From Portulaca oleracea (lineage: Eukaryota > Streptophyta > Magnoliopsida > Caryophyllales > Portulacaceae): DNA of 64,000 nt. The position numbers and the translations under genes are program-made. The stretch spans positions 36,910,749 through 36,974,748 of the forward strand of contig CM055877.1 of assembly GCA_029582165.1 (NCBI GenBank). The letters run 5' to 3'. The notes under the pieces are model-generated. The model made no database searches and had not been told where the DNA came from. It saw only the letters and a program-made list of their open reading frames with translations. Below are positions 33,201-44,320 of the stretch, piece by piece. Every line of letters starts with the position of its first letter. The stretch's first letter is position 1.

Positions 33201-33748
33201 TTATAGTGCTTTCACTTTCAGCATATTTGCTCCCAGTTTATTAATTGGATCAACATATTTTTGGATTCCATCTAAACAAATCGTATTATATGCTTTTTAG
33301 GCGCATATAAAGTTTTGGCCTCTCCTTAAACCACTTTCAAATCATCTAAACAAAATAGCTGGCTTGGTACTACGAACCCAAGACAAGGAAAATGGTATAA
33401 AAAGTCTTGATGCATGCTACAAATCAAAGAGAGGGAATAAAACGGCATAAAAATTTGGATGAAAATGAAATAATAGTAAAAACATTCAAAGAAACCCAAA
33501 AAGTGCATAATCCATTCCTTGACTCATGATCTTTGCAAATGAAATGAAAGAAAATTACTAATCGAAATTAGGCAAGAATGAAACTTACGGGGGAGGTTCC
33601 AGGGATTATAATCGTAGATATAGAGGACGGGTATAACTCGATGGAGGTCTTCTTCCATCATGCCTTGATGCTTGTGTGGAAGATAGAAAGAAACCAACTC
33701 TTGTTCGGTTGGATAAAATCGAAATCCTGGTACCTTATCATACTCCAT
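26898..33748 (-). CDS. NAC-domain transcription factor, NAC090-like, with premature stop
   Basis: There are three exons: 33748-33589, 31455-31109 and 27260-26898 (160, 347 and 363 bases). Donors are GTAAGT and GTGAGT, acceptors ACAG and GCAG, and phases 1 and 0 fit across both junctions. The frame covers all five NAC subdomains: [18 protein letters not shown] (A), [18 protein letters not shown] (B), [20 protein letters not shown] then [14 protein letters not shown] (C), [13 protein letters not shown] and EWKMNEYMA (D), and [11 protein letters not shown] then RAFDRRP (E). The C-terminus ends [10 protein letters not shown]. These features match the ANAC090/ANAC061 group as I remember it. NAC factors bind DNA as dimers in the nucleus. 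An in-frame TAA at 27114-27116 cuts the protein to 217 residues; the frame continues for 71 more. The DNA-binding domain stays intact, so truncated activity is possible. Introns of 2.1 and 3.8 kb are swollen by MITEs. Confidence 0.85.
27525..27890. mobile_element. MITE with long inverted repeats in NAC intron 2
   Basis: The ends read GGATTTTTGGACGTTAATAT and, inverted, GGGTTTTTGGACGCTAATAT. Similarity continues inward for about 120 bases through ACAATAATGCACTGA. Flanking T runs of 8-9 bases could be the target duplication. There is no coding frame. Confidence 0.75.
28786..29195. mobile_element. MITE with nearly full-length inverted repeats in NAC intron 2
   Basis: Arms of about 170-200 bases pair almost throughout, including AACAATTCGACGGTGTACTG and CTTGGACACTAGCAGTACGA. 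The ends resemble GTTTTTAGA. The transcript could fold into one long hairpin. No clear target duplication was found. Confidence 0.75.
30501..31057. mobile_element. MITE at the end of NAC intron 2
   Basis: The terminal inverted repeat starts GGGTTTTTTGCATTTTGGAC and extends over at least 100 bases, with further pairing inside. It is flanked by ACAAAAAAAT on the left and ACAAAAAATA on the right, a 9-base duplication allowing one A of length difference. It ends about 50 bases from the exon 2 donor. Confidence 0.85.
31109..31455 (-). CDS. NAC gene exon 2
   Basis: The acceptor TACAG at 31456-31460 followed by AG completes a glutamine codon, giving the join [13 protein letters not shown]. The exon carries NAC subdomains C and D and ends at a GTGAGT donor after PAIAVT. 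Confidence 0.88.
31533..32098. mobile_element. MITE in NAC intron 1
   Basis: Inverted ends of about 90 bases share TTTTTGGACCC, CATATTTCAAA and TATATTTGGAC-like blocks. The 9-base flanks ATGCCAGAA and ATGCATGAA match at 7 of 9 positions. The interior has no gene. It begins about 80 bases from the exon 2 acceptor. Confidence 0.7.
32110..33580. other. Remainder of NAC intron 1
   Basis: AT-rich sequence; short frames only. I see no further gene or repeat. Confidence 0.5.
33589..33748 (-). CDS. NAC gene exon 1
   Basis: The ATG at 33748 gives [13 protein letters not shown]. An in-frame upstream extension exists but lacks family features and lies in the 5' UTR. The exon ends NPWNLP plus one base at a GTAAGT donor. 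Confidence 0.85.
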
Positions 33749-33894
33749 ACCCCTTACCTTACCAATTCCTCTCTCGATCTCTTTCTCTCCCCTCAATATT
33801 TTCTTTAACCTAATTAAATTGCTGTGTTTTTGTTCTAGTTTCCTTGCACAACTTCGGTTTTCATGCTCACTCAATAGTCAATACACAACCTTTT

Positions 33895-33902
33895 TATTTA
33901 TA
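33895..33902 (-). promoter_or_regulatory. Probable TATA box of the NAC gene
   Basis: TATAAATA on the minus strand lies about 147 bases upstream of the ATG, which would allow a 5' UTR of about 110-120 bases. No other TATA-like word is better placed. Confidence 0.5.
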
Positions 33903-33920
33903 ATAATAATAATGATAATA

Positions 33921-34168
33921 ATACTCCCTCCCTTGCCTATTATTGGTTTTTTTTTTTTACAATATTACTTTATGATTGATAATATCTTATATAATATTTT
34001 ATTGACAATTGAAATATTATACGTCTATGATAGCATTTTTCTTTAGAAATCTAACGATAATAATTTTATTTAATAAATTATTATATATATTGAGAAATTT
34101 ATGCTTAAAATTTCAAAAGTTTGATTTCACAATTTTCAAAGAGGACAAATAATATGAAATGGAGGGAG
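33921..34168. mobile_element. Stowaway MITE (Tc1/mariner type)
   Basis: The inverted ends CTCCCTCC and GGAGGGAG are flanked by TA on each side, and the inner TATTATTTGTCC word near the right end is typical of Stowaway. It is 248 bases with no coding capacity. It lies 18 bases upstream of the NAC TATA box. Confidence 0.88.
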
Positions 34169-34182
34169 TAATAATAAGGGTG

Positions 34183-34559
34183 ATGATAGGAGTCTTATCC
34201 CAATGCATTTTTTAGTGTCCTACCCTTTTCTAAACTAATGTTTTTAATGATATTTTTACAACATTGTTTTTAATAGTAAGTGTTAAGTGTCAATTATAAG
34301 AAGTTTTGGTTGTATTCATTACGTCAATGAACATAAATTATACCCTAATCGAATCAACCACGTTCGTTAGACATAGTTTAAGCGGTTTTTAATGTTATGA
34401 AAAACAATGGATAAAAATATAACTTTACCAAATTTATATGTAATATTATAATTATAGAATTCAATCATATCATTTTATTTTTTACTTAATATATAATAAT
34501 GTAGTTTTGATTATAAGACAAGATATTTAAAAATTTTCTTACCCCAAGACTCCTATCAT
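34183..34559. mobile_element. Possible MITE with ATGATAGGAGTCTT ends
   Basis: The left end ATGATAGGAGTCTTATCCC and the inverted right end ATGATAGGAGTCTTGGGG match over about 15 bases. The interior is AT-rich and non-coding. No clear target duplication, so the family is not assigned. Confidence 0.5.
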
Positions 34560-35440
34560 TTTGGGCATAATAATTTAGAAAAGGGGAGGCAAAACACCAA
34601 GAAAACTGTTGTAGGACAAAAACTTTATTACGAGTTGATTTGCAACGAAATTGCAAGCCCTTTTTATGGAAAAAGATGAGATGCTTCATTCATGAAAGTT
34701 CCATGTGAAAGTACATGCAGAAGAATCGAAGACTTGGTCAACTTCAAAGGTCTATCTGCGGGAAATCACCATTGCTCCAACGGCACATCCAGTGCATCAA
34801 CTATTGTGTATCTATTTCCGAGGTTACTCTTTATTTGTCAAATTATCTATTTTTTTCACGGTCCTTTTATTCATCAAGTTATTTAATTTTCTCTAATTCA
34901 ATAGCTCTAATACTCATTTCACCCTTAGAGTAAATGCAATAGTGTTTCATGTTTTTGGAATGTTAGTTTGGGTCTAGCTTTTCCATATCACCCATAATTC
35001 TTATTTTTTGTAACTCCATTTTATTTGTTTCACAATAATAGGAACTCATTCATATTTTTTTCATATTAAAATATTTATTTGGGGAACCAACTTTATCTTG
35101 ATTATATACTCATTTATGTTTGTATGTTTTAAGTTTTGATTAATTATGAGTAATGATGAATATTTAAATATGCATAGTCATTACTTTTTAAAATATAATC
35201 ATTTTTAAAAATGATTTGCAATATGATATTAAAAACAACACAATCAATCATAATAGTTCTCACGCGTAGATAAACTTAAAAACATATTAACTAAAAATCA
35301 ATGATGTATAGTCACACGTACAACTTAAATAAAGACCACTTCCAACATATTAATTAATTATCATTCATTTAAAAATGACCAAACAAACCAAGGACTCGCA
35401 CGTAGATAAAATTAAAACAAAAAATAAAGGACTTTAAAAT
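34560..35440. other. AT-rich region without gene
   Basis: No frame with family resemblance was seen. Two partly similar stretches (about 35255-35300 and 35395-35440) share ACGCGTAGATAAA-like and CACGTAGATAAA words and may be the 3' end of the neighbouring transposon. Confidence 0.4.
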
Positions 35441-35460
35441 GTATAGGACCTAAAAACGAC

Positions 35461-36860
35461 TTAAGAAAATAAAGGATAGACAACATCAGTCCTTAGGCTC
35501 GCTGCATTTCTATTCCATATTTCTTCAACTAAATCCGCTTGTAAATGCTTATGTAGCTCTTTATCTTGCACAATTGCTATTTGTTTCAAGTAACTATCAT
35601 AGCAATGATGACGTTCACGATAGATATTAGGCACCGAAGTAGAATCATCGATGTTATCATATTCAAATACAAGGACAAATGAATCTCGTTCATCTTGTAT
35701 AATCATATTGTGTAGGACAATGCAAGCCTTCATTTTGAGGCCCACGTTTTTCTTCGTTATGTATAGTCCTGACCCACGAACTATGGCAAAGCGAGCTTGC
35801 AGTACCCCAAATGCTCACTCTACATCTTTCCTAACACCCTCTTGACATTGAACATATATTTTTGCCTTTGGACCTAAAGGCATTGGAATAGTTTTCATGA
35901 ATGTAACCCATTTGGGATAAATGTCATCTGACAAAAAAGTAACCTAATGTGTACTTGTTACCATTCACGATATCTTCGCATTTTGGTGCTTAATCATTGT
36001 ATACATCATCAAAAACTGGGGAACAATGGAGGACGTTGATGCAATCATACTACCTGACATTCCTTAGAAAGCATGCCATATCCATCTGTTATATGAAACA
36101 ACTACTTCAAGAATAATTGTGGAAGTCTTGTATAATTTTTTTTGAAACTATGCCCCATAAGATGATGGAGAACTCTTCCATTCCCAGTGCATGCAATCGA
36201 TGCCTCAAAACATACTGGGAAAGTTACTAGCTTCCCCCATTTGCAATAAGCGATCAACATATGCTTGAGATTCTTCCCTTAAGTACTGTTCCACAAACAT
36301 TTCAACCATCGATCTGCAGAACTTCTTGAGACACTCTAGAATTAAGTGCACTATAAGTCAATACTCACATCATTGCAGTGCACTTAGTGAGTGGTGTTAA
36401 CCCAAGTCCACCAGCTGCATCATGCCTTAGTTGGAAATATCTTGAGTGTCCATTAAGTGCCTCAATTATATATGTGAAGGAATAAGGGTCTTCGCATTCT
36501 AAATCTACGACGAAAATGCTCTTCGTTATAAGGTGAGTCAAGTGCAAAGTAATCCTGGTATTGGGCTTCTTCGCGATTTCTTCAACTAACCGTCTTTTTC
36601 TTTCTCAAACATGTTGATGTTGATAAAGGGCCTATTCTCTGTGCAACTGCGGAGAGCTGTACAAGGAGCAATCTTTATTTGTTTTATCTCTACACTGTCA
36701 TCTATCATTTTTTGCCAAGGAAGCATATCATCCGAGGAGGTCGAGAATGGATCATCATAAGACACTTGCATTTTATATTCACAATGTGACAATTCAATAT
36801 TGACTGGGAAGAACAAATCATAAAAAAAATAAAGCAACATGAGTAGAAGATATGTCATAT
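35461..36860 (-). pseudogene. PIF/Harbinger transposase, frameshifted
   Basis: Spread over several frames on the minus strand: an N-terminal acidic region and NINMFEKEKDG (near 36600); FQLRHDAAGGLGLTPLTKCTAMM (to 36365); a GIDCMHWEWK region near 36190 (the usual Harbinger motif GSIDCMHW); DDIYPKWVTFMKTI near 35910; EGVRKDVE-AFGVLQARFAIVRG near 35800; and MKACIVLHNMIIQDERDS (35745-35690). The last 94 residues are open. At least five stops or frame changes break it, so it is inactive. Confidence 0.82.
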
Positions 36861-37039
36861 TTAAATAACTATTGCTTTCATTTTATAACACTTAGAATGA
36901 AATTCATCACAAACATCAAGTACTACTCTACATTTAGAAGGAAGCTACACTATTGTTGGATACACTAACACACGCAATAACTACTTTTAAACATAGATAC
37001 TTAGAAGATATATAAGTACTGATCGGTGTGGGTTTGTTG

Positions 37040-37760
37040 GCAATACTTGGCTTTGATTTCATTCTTCCTACTTATCCGATATTGTTTTTCTTCTTTCGAC
37101 TTCCCACTAATGTTCATGAAGAGTTTTGTTTTCCTCTTTGAGTTTAATTAAACGAGCAAACAACTCATTTCATTTCTTTCTAAAAGTTGGGTGTCCAATT
37201 TCGCCATCTGAATTGGTATGATATTTGCAATGGAGTTGGAAACTTGTCCATTTTTTTATCCTTTTGGCAGCCTTTTTACCGACAGGTTGATCCTCTCTGA
37301 TTGAGTCTCCATTAGTTGCAGATGCTTGATTCTCCTTACCTCCATCAAGTTTGGCATTTTGCTTCCATGTTGGCTAGTCTTTTAGCAACCGACACCAGTG
37401 CTCAGGAGTAAATATTCTCCCCTTCTTATCACGTTGAATGTACAACCCGTGAGCACGTTGCGTCACATCATCTATGTTCCAAACACTTTAAGAAGTACGT
37501 GTCACTTCATCCACACATGTTGAGAACTTGGTCACTAGAGGTTTTGATTGATTCCAACAAGCATTCATGACCCTCCCTGTCATTGGATGGAAGCTACTTG
37601 GTGCATTTTGCATGTATGGGATTTCTACCATTTCTCAAAATGCTTCTTTGTTTTGCTCATTTCCCATAATGGCATCATTGCTTATATTAATCCAAATTCG
37701 TATCAAGAGCTCGTCTTCCTTTTGGTCTGTTCAAGCTGCAGTACAAACGAGTTTTTAAAA
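37040..37760 (-). pseudogene. PIF/Harbinger ORF1 (Myb/SANT-like accessory protein), broken
   Basis: Minus-strand pieces read SNDAIMGNEQNKEAFWEMV, SSFHPMTGRVMNACWNQSKP, KFSTCVDEV and FTPEHWCRLLKD-PTWKQNAK, then a basic KKAAKRIKK region. That order matches the SANT-like ORF1 that travels with Harbinger transposases. Two or more stops interrupt it. It lies upstream of the transposase on the same strand. No terminal inverted repeats were found for the element. Confidence 0.68.
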
Positions 37761-37809
37761 TGTCTCCACCGGGGATTGATGCTTCCAAACCTAAAAGTCA
37801 GTTGAGCTC

Positions 37810-38340
37810 TCACCAACTAGGTTTACTTTCTACTGTTTTGGATTTTGGAAATGCCACAGCTGAAAGGAAAAAGGCTAGGGAGTAAACCATGCCGCCTAGC
37901 AGGTTCCCAATCTCGAGATCATGGCAACTATTGGGAACAGTCTGGAATTGCTAGGTGGATTTATTGCTTACAATAAGGTCACATAGATTCTCTCTTCCAA
38001 GAGTAATCTGTTTAACTTACCAAAGTTCCACCACAGAACCTTTGTAGTTAATTGAGCAATCAACCCTGATTAGTACCATTTCACTTTCTTAAGAATAAGA
38101 TTAACCATTTCCTCCCACACTTTCAATCATGCGTATAATGGATAGGTAAGCTACTAGAAACCAATCCACCACTCACAAAAGGAAGATGAGGGTCAGAACT
38201 AAGCATTTGTGTAATTAGTGTTCCCAACTAATCACTTAAATCCTTTAATATGGCCTAACTATCCCCTAAAAATAACGTAAAAGAAATCCCTAATCAAATA
38301 AAATCACAAAGCTTATATACATGTGGCAAAAACTAAGCAA
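37810..38340. other. Region without recognisable gene
   Basis: Short frames only, AT-rich; probably transposon flank. Confidence 0.35.
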
Positions 38341-40490
38341 AACACAATTGCTTTGTCTCAAAATAAGACGTTCAGCAGTTTAGTCGCAGGCGCAACACCG
38401 TCTGTCATGGTCGCGACGCGCGACTTAGGTGATTCCCGAAACTTCATCTAGGGGTCAGTCATGGGCGTGACATACATGTCACGGTAGTGACTGATATGGG
38501 AAAATTTAATCCTCGCGACCGTGATTGGGGTTCTCCAAGGCGTGACGCTTAAAGATTCAAGAGTCATACGTTTGACAACTCTATCACCCTCATGACGTGC
38601 CGCAACTCTAAGCTTTCTCTCCTCAAGAGTCACGAGCGCGACATTGGCCATCGCAGTCATGATACAATTGTGGGTTGAAATCCATGCTTGGGTCTCACAT
38701 TTGTGACTCGTTAGTCACGAGTGTAACTTCCGTCCACTCCGAGGGTATTGATTTTGGTGGGGGAGTTGAGGTCATCACCTACAGTGTCATGCTCATGACT
38801 TCCTTCATCTCTTCAAAAGTCACTCTTCCTTGGCCTTAGGGTTTAATTCTACCTCCGTATTCACTTGGAATAGCTTGGTTTCCTCTCGGGTCTTAATACT
38901 TGCCTAGGGTTAGCCAGTTAGCATCAAAACTTGGCCCTTATTGTTAGGCTTTCACTAGTTCTTCCACCACATGCTTACTTTTACCAACGTAACCTAAATT
39001 AAACAAAAACTAACAAAAGAAATGCAACTTATTGCGGGAACGATCAAGAATATTCAACGAACAAGGCGATATTTTGGCCGAAAAAAGAGCCTAAACCCCC
39101 CCTAAAATTTGCTCGTCCCGAGCAAAATACACAAACAAAAGGAAAACTAAACAAGAAAAGATATCTAACTCATTGTCGCAGGAATCACGAATGCATTTAG
39201 CGCATGCATTTTGCCTTTCAAATTCCCGGCGGCTCGGGTGGACAAGCGAGGTCCCGTGAGGGTTTTTGGCGGCTATACCCACTAAAGCCCCGGGAAAAAG
39301 GAGGAAGGAACTGAAAATCGAAGAAAATTAATTATAAGAAAACAAAAGGAGAAACTTTTGTAGACAACTATACATCCTGCTATCCAAGAAACGTCGGTAA
39401 CAAGCCAAAAACGATCGGTATGTACACATTAAAGGTCCGAATGCTAAGATAAAACCAATCCTTTGGGTTATTCACCTCAATCACTTCATGATCAACAAAC
39501 AACCTATTGCACATGTGATAAGTATACCTAGCTATTCATGATTAAAACTGGACCTACGGTGGTTAAGTCTAGTAATCTAGTTAAATAAAGGGGAACTTCA
39601 CTTTTCATTTCAACAGTTTCGTTTTTTTTCATTTTTCCACTCGTTTTTTCGTTTTTCTTTTTCTTTATTTTTTTCTTTTCTTTTTGCATTGCTTTTTTCG
39701 AGATCCTTGTCAGCCTATAACGGGGTCTATTATCCCAATCATGGTCATCTCCATTTGTACAAAGTACTTAAGGGATGAAAGCATCACACCGTTCATGTCG
39801 GTCATGTTGGTGATTCCATCGATTTTCACTTCATATTTACCAGGATTTCAGGAATTATATTATGGCCCAAAAACGGGCCAATCACCCTCCAACAAGAGTC
39901 ACCCCATACACTCAAAGGCTTAAGGAGTGAAAGTGTCACGCCACTCACACCAACTTTGTTAGTATTTCCAGATTTTCGATTATTAAAGCAACGAGCAAGG
40001 GTAGGTGAACAACTAAATTATCCCTTCCTATGTCAAGTCTATCACAATCCTAACTAGGACTGAAATGGATTGAGGAAGTTTGTTTCACAATTAGAGAAGA
40101 AGCTAGTTAAATATTTTTCAAGGCAATACCTAAGCAAAAGGTTTTAGTGCACACATAAAAACCGTCTTCAATTCACTCGCTAGGCTTCCTAAACAGCAGA
40201 TTATACAGTTTAAACCCAAATTACTCATAAGCAAATCAAACTGTATTGGGATTTTCACTTGTTTTCTATTCTTTTCATTCTTTTTTCGAAAAATTTCAAA
40301 ATGAACGAACAAAAATCTTTTTGGATTTTCAAAAATTTAGCACTAAAAACAAAAGCACTTCTTAGAAAACTATAAAACAAGGAAAGCAAGCTAATACAAG
40401 ATTAAACTATCCAAAACATGCATAAGTGTGGACATTTTTTTCTCGTCGTTCAAACTTCTAAACGTTCGCGGGACGGGGGATTTCTGTTGG
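38341..40490 (-). other. Probable decayed 3' end and LTR of a gypsy element
   Basis: No frame longer than 80 residues has family resemblance. A minus-strand stretch at 39126-39091 has the palindrome TTTGCTCG-TCC-CGAGCAAA followed by a run of G, which resembles the region before the 3' LTR of Athila-like gypsy elements. The stretch 38370-38740 is built from repeated GTCACG and GCGACC-like words, as in LTRs elsewhere in this window. A pyrimidine-rich tract lies at 39617-39695. LTR boundaries were not found. Confidence 0.3.
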
Positions 40491-40744
40491 GGTTTACTTT
40501 TAAAAACTCTTTAAGGATTATTCACACATTTCATGAATGATAGTTGTAAACTTTCCTTTTACTTGATGCATGCTGTGTATTATTAAACTAATCTCCAAAT
40601 TCACTTGTTCCAACTCCTTTAAGATTAACTCAAGTTGTTCACAAGATGTTAGGCTTGAAAGAAAGCAATTTATGCAACCATTATTTAGAAATATACAAAA
40701 TCACCCTAAAGTTGTATCGTACATTGTAAAATCCTGTTAAACAC

Positions 40745-42122
40745 TGTTTAGGCAATCTCGACGTATTTTGGTTTGAAAAGGAGTCGCCACCCGAATTTTT
40801 TTAAGGGAAAAGCCAAGAAAAACCAAAAAAGAAAGAAAGAAAGACTTTGCCTACAAAACCAAGAAGTGGATCGAGGGTAAGGTTACGAACTTGAAAGGTA
40901 GGAACCTTTTGAGTTCGCCTCTCACAACAGGAAAGACTCTACTAAAAGTTATAAAATGTGCTTTTAACAAAGTTTGGAAGGAAATTAGATTGAAACTTTA
41001 CATGATTATTTCATTAAACATGCAAAAAGGACTGAAAGGATTACAACATACACACTTTATTTACATAAGAAAGAAAACACACAAAAGCTTGCATGATGCT
41101 CTTTTGAAGAAGCCTTGCCTAGACTTTCTTGATGTAGCTCCTTTGAATGCCTTGAATAACTCTCTTGAAGATGCCAAAATAGTACCAAACATTTTGGTGG
41201 GAGAGTGGACAAAAAGGGGGTGAAGAAGGGGTAGGAAAAGGCTCTTTTTGTGATGTTTTTAGGTAGTATAGGTTTAGACATTTTTGTGGAGTTTTGTAGG
41301 ATTTATGGAGGGACAATGGAGATTATATAGAATGAAGATTAGGGGTTTAAGAGAGTAGAAAGATGAAGATTATAATGGTAAGAATGTAGTGGAGACTAGA
41401 GGGATGATAATAAGATTGAGATTAGAGAGATGATGAGAGAATAATATAATGAGAGAATGGGAGAATGGGAGAAAGAATGAATTAGTGAGTTAATGAATGA
41501 GTGAAAGAATGAGTGAAGGATTGAGTGACTTTGGCTTTGAGTTTAGGCTAGTGGAGGCTTCAAGAGTAAATGTACATGCATGAACTTGGTAGCATTGGAG
41601 TCATCGAGGTTAAAGTCCGACCGACCTTAAGGGGGGGGGGGAGAACCATGTACATGGTGGTCGATAGTGTGTGAACATGAACCATGCATGGGTTATGAAT
41701 GCCTTAAAGGCAGATCAACCTAGAGAAATGGGGAGGATGAATCTCAACCTCGTCTATGCACCTTTCGTCAGCAGAAGTGTGAATGTAATGTATTCAAGAA
41801 TAGCTTGTTCACACTAGGACGACAGGGCTTTTATTTGAGCTTAAAAGAGTAATTTTGTGAGGTTTTGAACTTGAGACTTTAGGTGGCTTCTTGCATGTGT
41901 TCTTTACATAGCTTTTGCATGGCTTGCATGGTTGCATGAAGCACATTTCTTTTGTAAAAGTTGTGCATGCAATTGAGCAGACCTTTCACATGTGATAATG
42001 CATGTGTTTTTGTATGAATTTGTGCATGTATAGTGCATGCAAGCAAGCTTCTTGACTCGGCTTCTTCTGTTTATTTTCTTATCTCTATCTATATTTACAT
42101 GCTCAAATACTCAGTGTCAACA
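40745..42122 (-). repeat. 3' LTR of the minus-strand Tat-lineage element
   Basis: The outer start TGTTGACACTGAG (minus strand, from 42122) follows a polypurine tract. The word TGGCGACTCC near 40790 also occurs inside the left-hand Tat LTRs (near 18225), about 500 bases before their end, so this LTR may continue to about 40280. A TATATAAT box on the minus strand is at 41329-41322. GA-rich simple sequence occupies 41385-41530 and a G run 41630-41642. Confidence 0.6.
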
Positions 42123-42139
42123 GATAGCTCCCACTTTGA
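42123..42139 (-). promoter_or_regulatory. Polypurine tract of the minus-strand Tat element
   Basis: The minus strand reads TCAAAGTGGGAGCTATC directly before TGTTGACAC. It corresponds to AAGTGGGGGCTCTC of the left-hand elements, and the sequence just upstream of both also matches. Confidence 0.78.
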
Positions 42140-42750
42140 TTGAATCCTGAATAGGATGAAGATCAAAGTAGTACCGATTTGATGGACACTAGTTGGGGAT
42201 ATGACTTTGGAGTGTCCTACTCGAAGTGGAGACTTCATCGAACGCGATGTCGATGGCTCTGGGTTTGAGTTTGAGTTTGATGTTTAATAGCAATTTTATG
42301 CCGAGAGACTTCATCGGGCACGATGCCGATGGCTCTTATTTCATGCAAAACACAAGCAATTTCTCTCAATTTTAAAGAAATTTAAATTTTAAACCGGGAA
42401 ACTTACCACGGATTGCGTCTGCATGATCATTGTAAAGTGTATTCCATTTGGGACTTGATCGTTCAACTTTGAGAAGGCCACTCGTGTTTTATTGGGGCAC
42501 AACAGCCGAGCCCTTCTCTTGAAAACAAGCACATTTAACCTTGGTACTTGGGATAAGGAAAAAGACAAACATCCCTTTTTCTAGGCTGACCGGACTTCAA
42601 ATTGAAGAGAATCTTTTCTTTTCGTACCCTACTGCTTTTGTAGGCCATGTAGGAGACCATTTGAACACAATTATTGCGATCTTTCTGTAAGTCGATCGAC
42701 CTTTAACTTTAGCCAATAAGTTGCTAACACGTGGCTCGTGGGTCATGTCA
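42140..42750 (-). other. 3' leader shared with the left-hand Tat elements
   Basis: The minus strand carries GACTTCATCGGGCACGATGC near 42305, matching the inverse of 2310-2340 (GCATCGCGCCCGATGAAGTC). A second diverged copy lies near 42235. No gene. Confidence 0.6.
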
Positions 42751-42757
42751 CTTTGCT

Positions 42758-42764
42758 TATAAAT
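42758..42764 (+). promoter_or_regulatory. Possible TATA box for the antisense genes
   Basis: TATAAAT on the plus strand is followed about 25 bases later by a CATTCACAACC-type transcript start and an A-rich leader with an ATG near 42876. It faces away from the 3' LTR. Confidence 0.35.
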
Positions 42765-43408
42765 GGTGAGCTTGGGTTTCGGCATTCACAACCATTTCAA
42801 TCCGAGCCCTACTTGGATTTCTCATTATTTTCTCTCAAGAATCTCTTTTGGGTATTTTGGCTTTTATTGAAAAGCAATGGCTTCTTGGTGAAGAGGACGC
42901 CGCCATGCCACTAAACCAACTCTTCAGGAATGTCTATATGCAAGGACAGTAAAGAGGTAATATCCTAGTAGGCAACTCACACCGGCGCAGTTGGTTTTCC
43001 GACAAGATGAGCATGCGTGGTTCTTCTCCTCTCACACCTCGGTATGCTTCATTTCTCCTACAAGCTTATTTCCATAACATGTTATCATTTGAAATAACTT
43101 TCATGCTACTGCTTGTTTTAGAACTTTAAAGTTGAATTTAAAGTAGAATGGTGCTCTAAATTTTGCTTTAAGCACATATGCATTGCCTTTAGAATTTCCA
43201 CTGGGGAAACTTGAGCCTTTCTTTTTAACTTTTCGACCATAGGATGATTCTTTCAAAACATGTGGGAGTATGCAAAGTGTTGTAGATTTGTCGACAGATC
43301 CTCAACTAGAGGAGTTCAATCGGACCACTGTAGGAAATTTAGGATTTGGTCCTTTCTTGGCTTGTTTCGATGCTTGCAGAATCTGCTGCAGGAGAATCTT
43401 TGGTTGAG

Positions 43409-44170
43409 CCATCGTGGAACATTTCTAGGACACCACCAACTTGTTTCACTTTCCTGTGGGTGCAATGATGCTCACTCCTGCTGATTTCATGATGATTGCC
43501 GACCTTAGCAGGGGCAGCCAGCTATTGGAATTTCGGAGGGAAGTTGACCCTCGAGTTATTAAGCTCTTGCGCCCTACGACTGCGTTAGCAGGTCAGAATG
43601 GCATTTTTCTGTACACCTATTTAGTGGCTGTCTTGAAAAATACGGACTTTGAGACCCTTCCTCTTCCTCAATGACAACTCTTCTGTTTGGTGCATTACTG
43701 CCACCCTTTTTGCGAATCGTAGGGACATGATTACTCTTTCCCGGATGCACCACCTCTTAAATTATGACGAGGTGATCAGGAGGTTTAATTGGGCAACTGC
43801 TAGTTATGCCTATTTGGTGAGAGGGATGCGGGTCTCCTGCCGTCCTATTGGCTCTAACACGGTAGATCGCTCGAGGACCACCGAAGCAAAGTTGCACAAC
43901 ATAGGTAGTAGTCTCTGGCGAGTCTTGGAGGTATGCTCCATGAAATTTCTTTAGAAACTTTGTAGTGTGCAAAATTCCTTTTTAATCTCACTTAGGCCTT
44001 TCTCGTTGTGTAGATGTACATGGGCCTTTCAGTACTTGCTTCGTTTAGTTGGTGAGACTAACTGCCCTGATCGGAGCGTTCCTGCTGCTCGATGATGGTC
44101 AGAATTGAAAATGTACCATAGTCTGAAATATCATTTCAAGGATCAGAATGGTCTCAGAAGAAATATGGAT
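43409..44170 (+). pseudogene. Plant-mobile-domain-like protein, first antisense gene (head 1)
   Basis: Plus-strand frame with LFHFPVGAMMLTPADFMMIA, PTTALAGQNGIFLYTYLVAV, then after a frameshift near 43674 NRRDMITLSRMHHLLNYDEV, RFNWATASYAYLVRGMR and VDRSRTTEAKLHNIG. I recognise this as the plant mobile domain (PMD) found in transposons and in MAIN-like host proteins. A plausible intron runs 43932-44012 (GTATGC to TGTAG), after which TWAFQYLLRLVGETNC continues. Later stops break it. It lies opposite to the pol genes of the same element. Confidence 0.65.
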
Positions 44171-44320
44171 TCTCTTTGACCGGTGACGTTTCTTTCTCAC
44201 TTCATTTTCCCTTTTTCCTTTGACCTTTTAGAAATAACAGTAGGTTCAACAGGAGGACATTGTCTGATCTCCATGGGATGGCTTTCAATTGCAAGGCCTA
44301 CATTTTGATCTGCGATCAGC

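Noticed and set aside
41385..41530. GA-rich tract as a regulatory element
   Set aside because: It is simple-sequence drift inside an LTR, with no conserved spacing.
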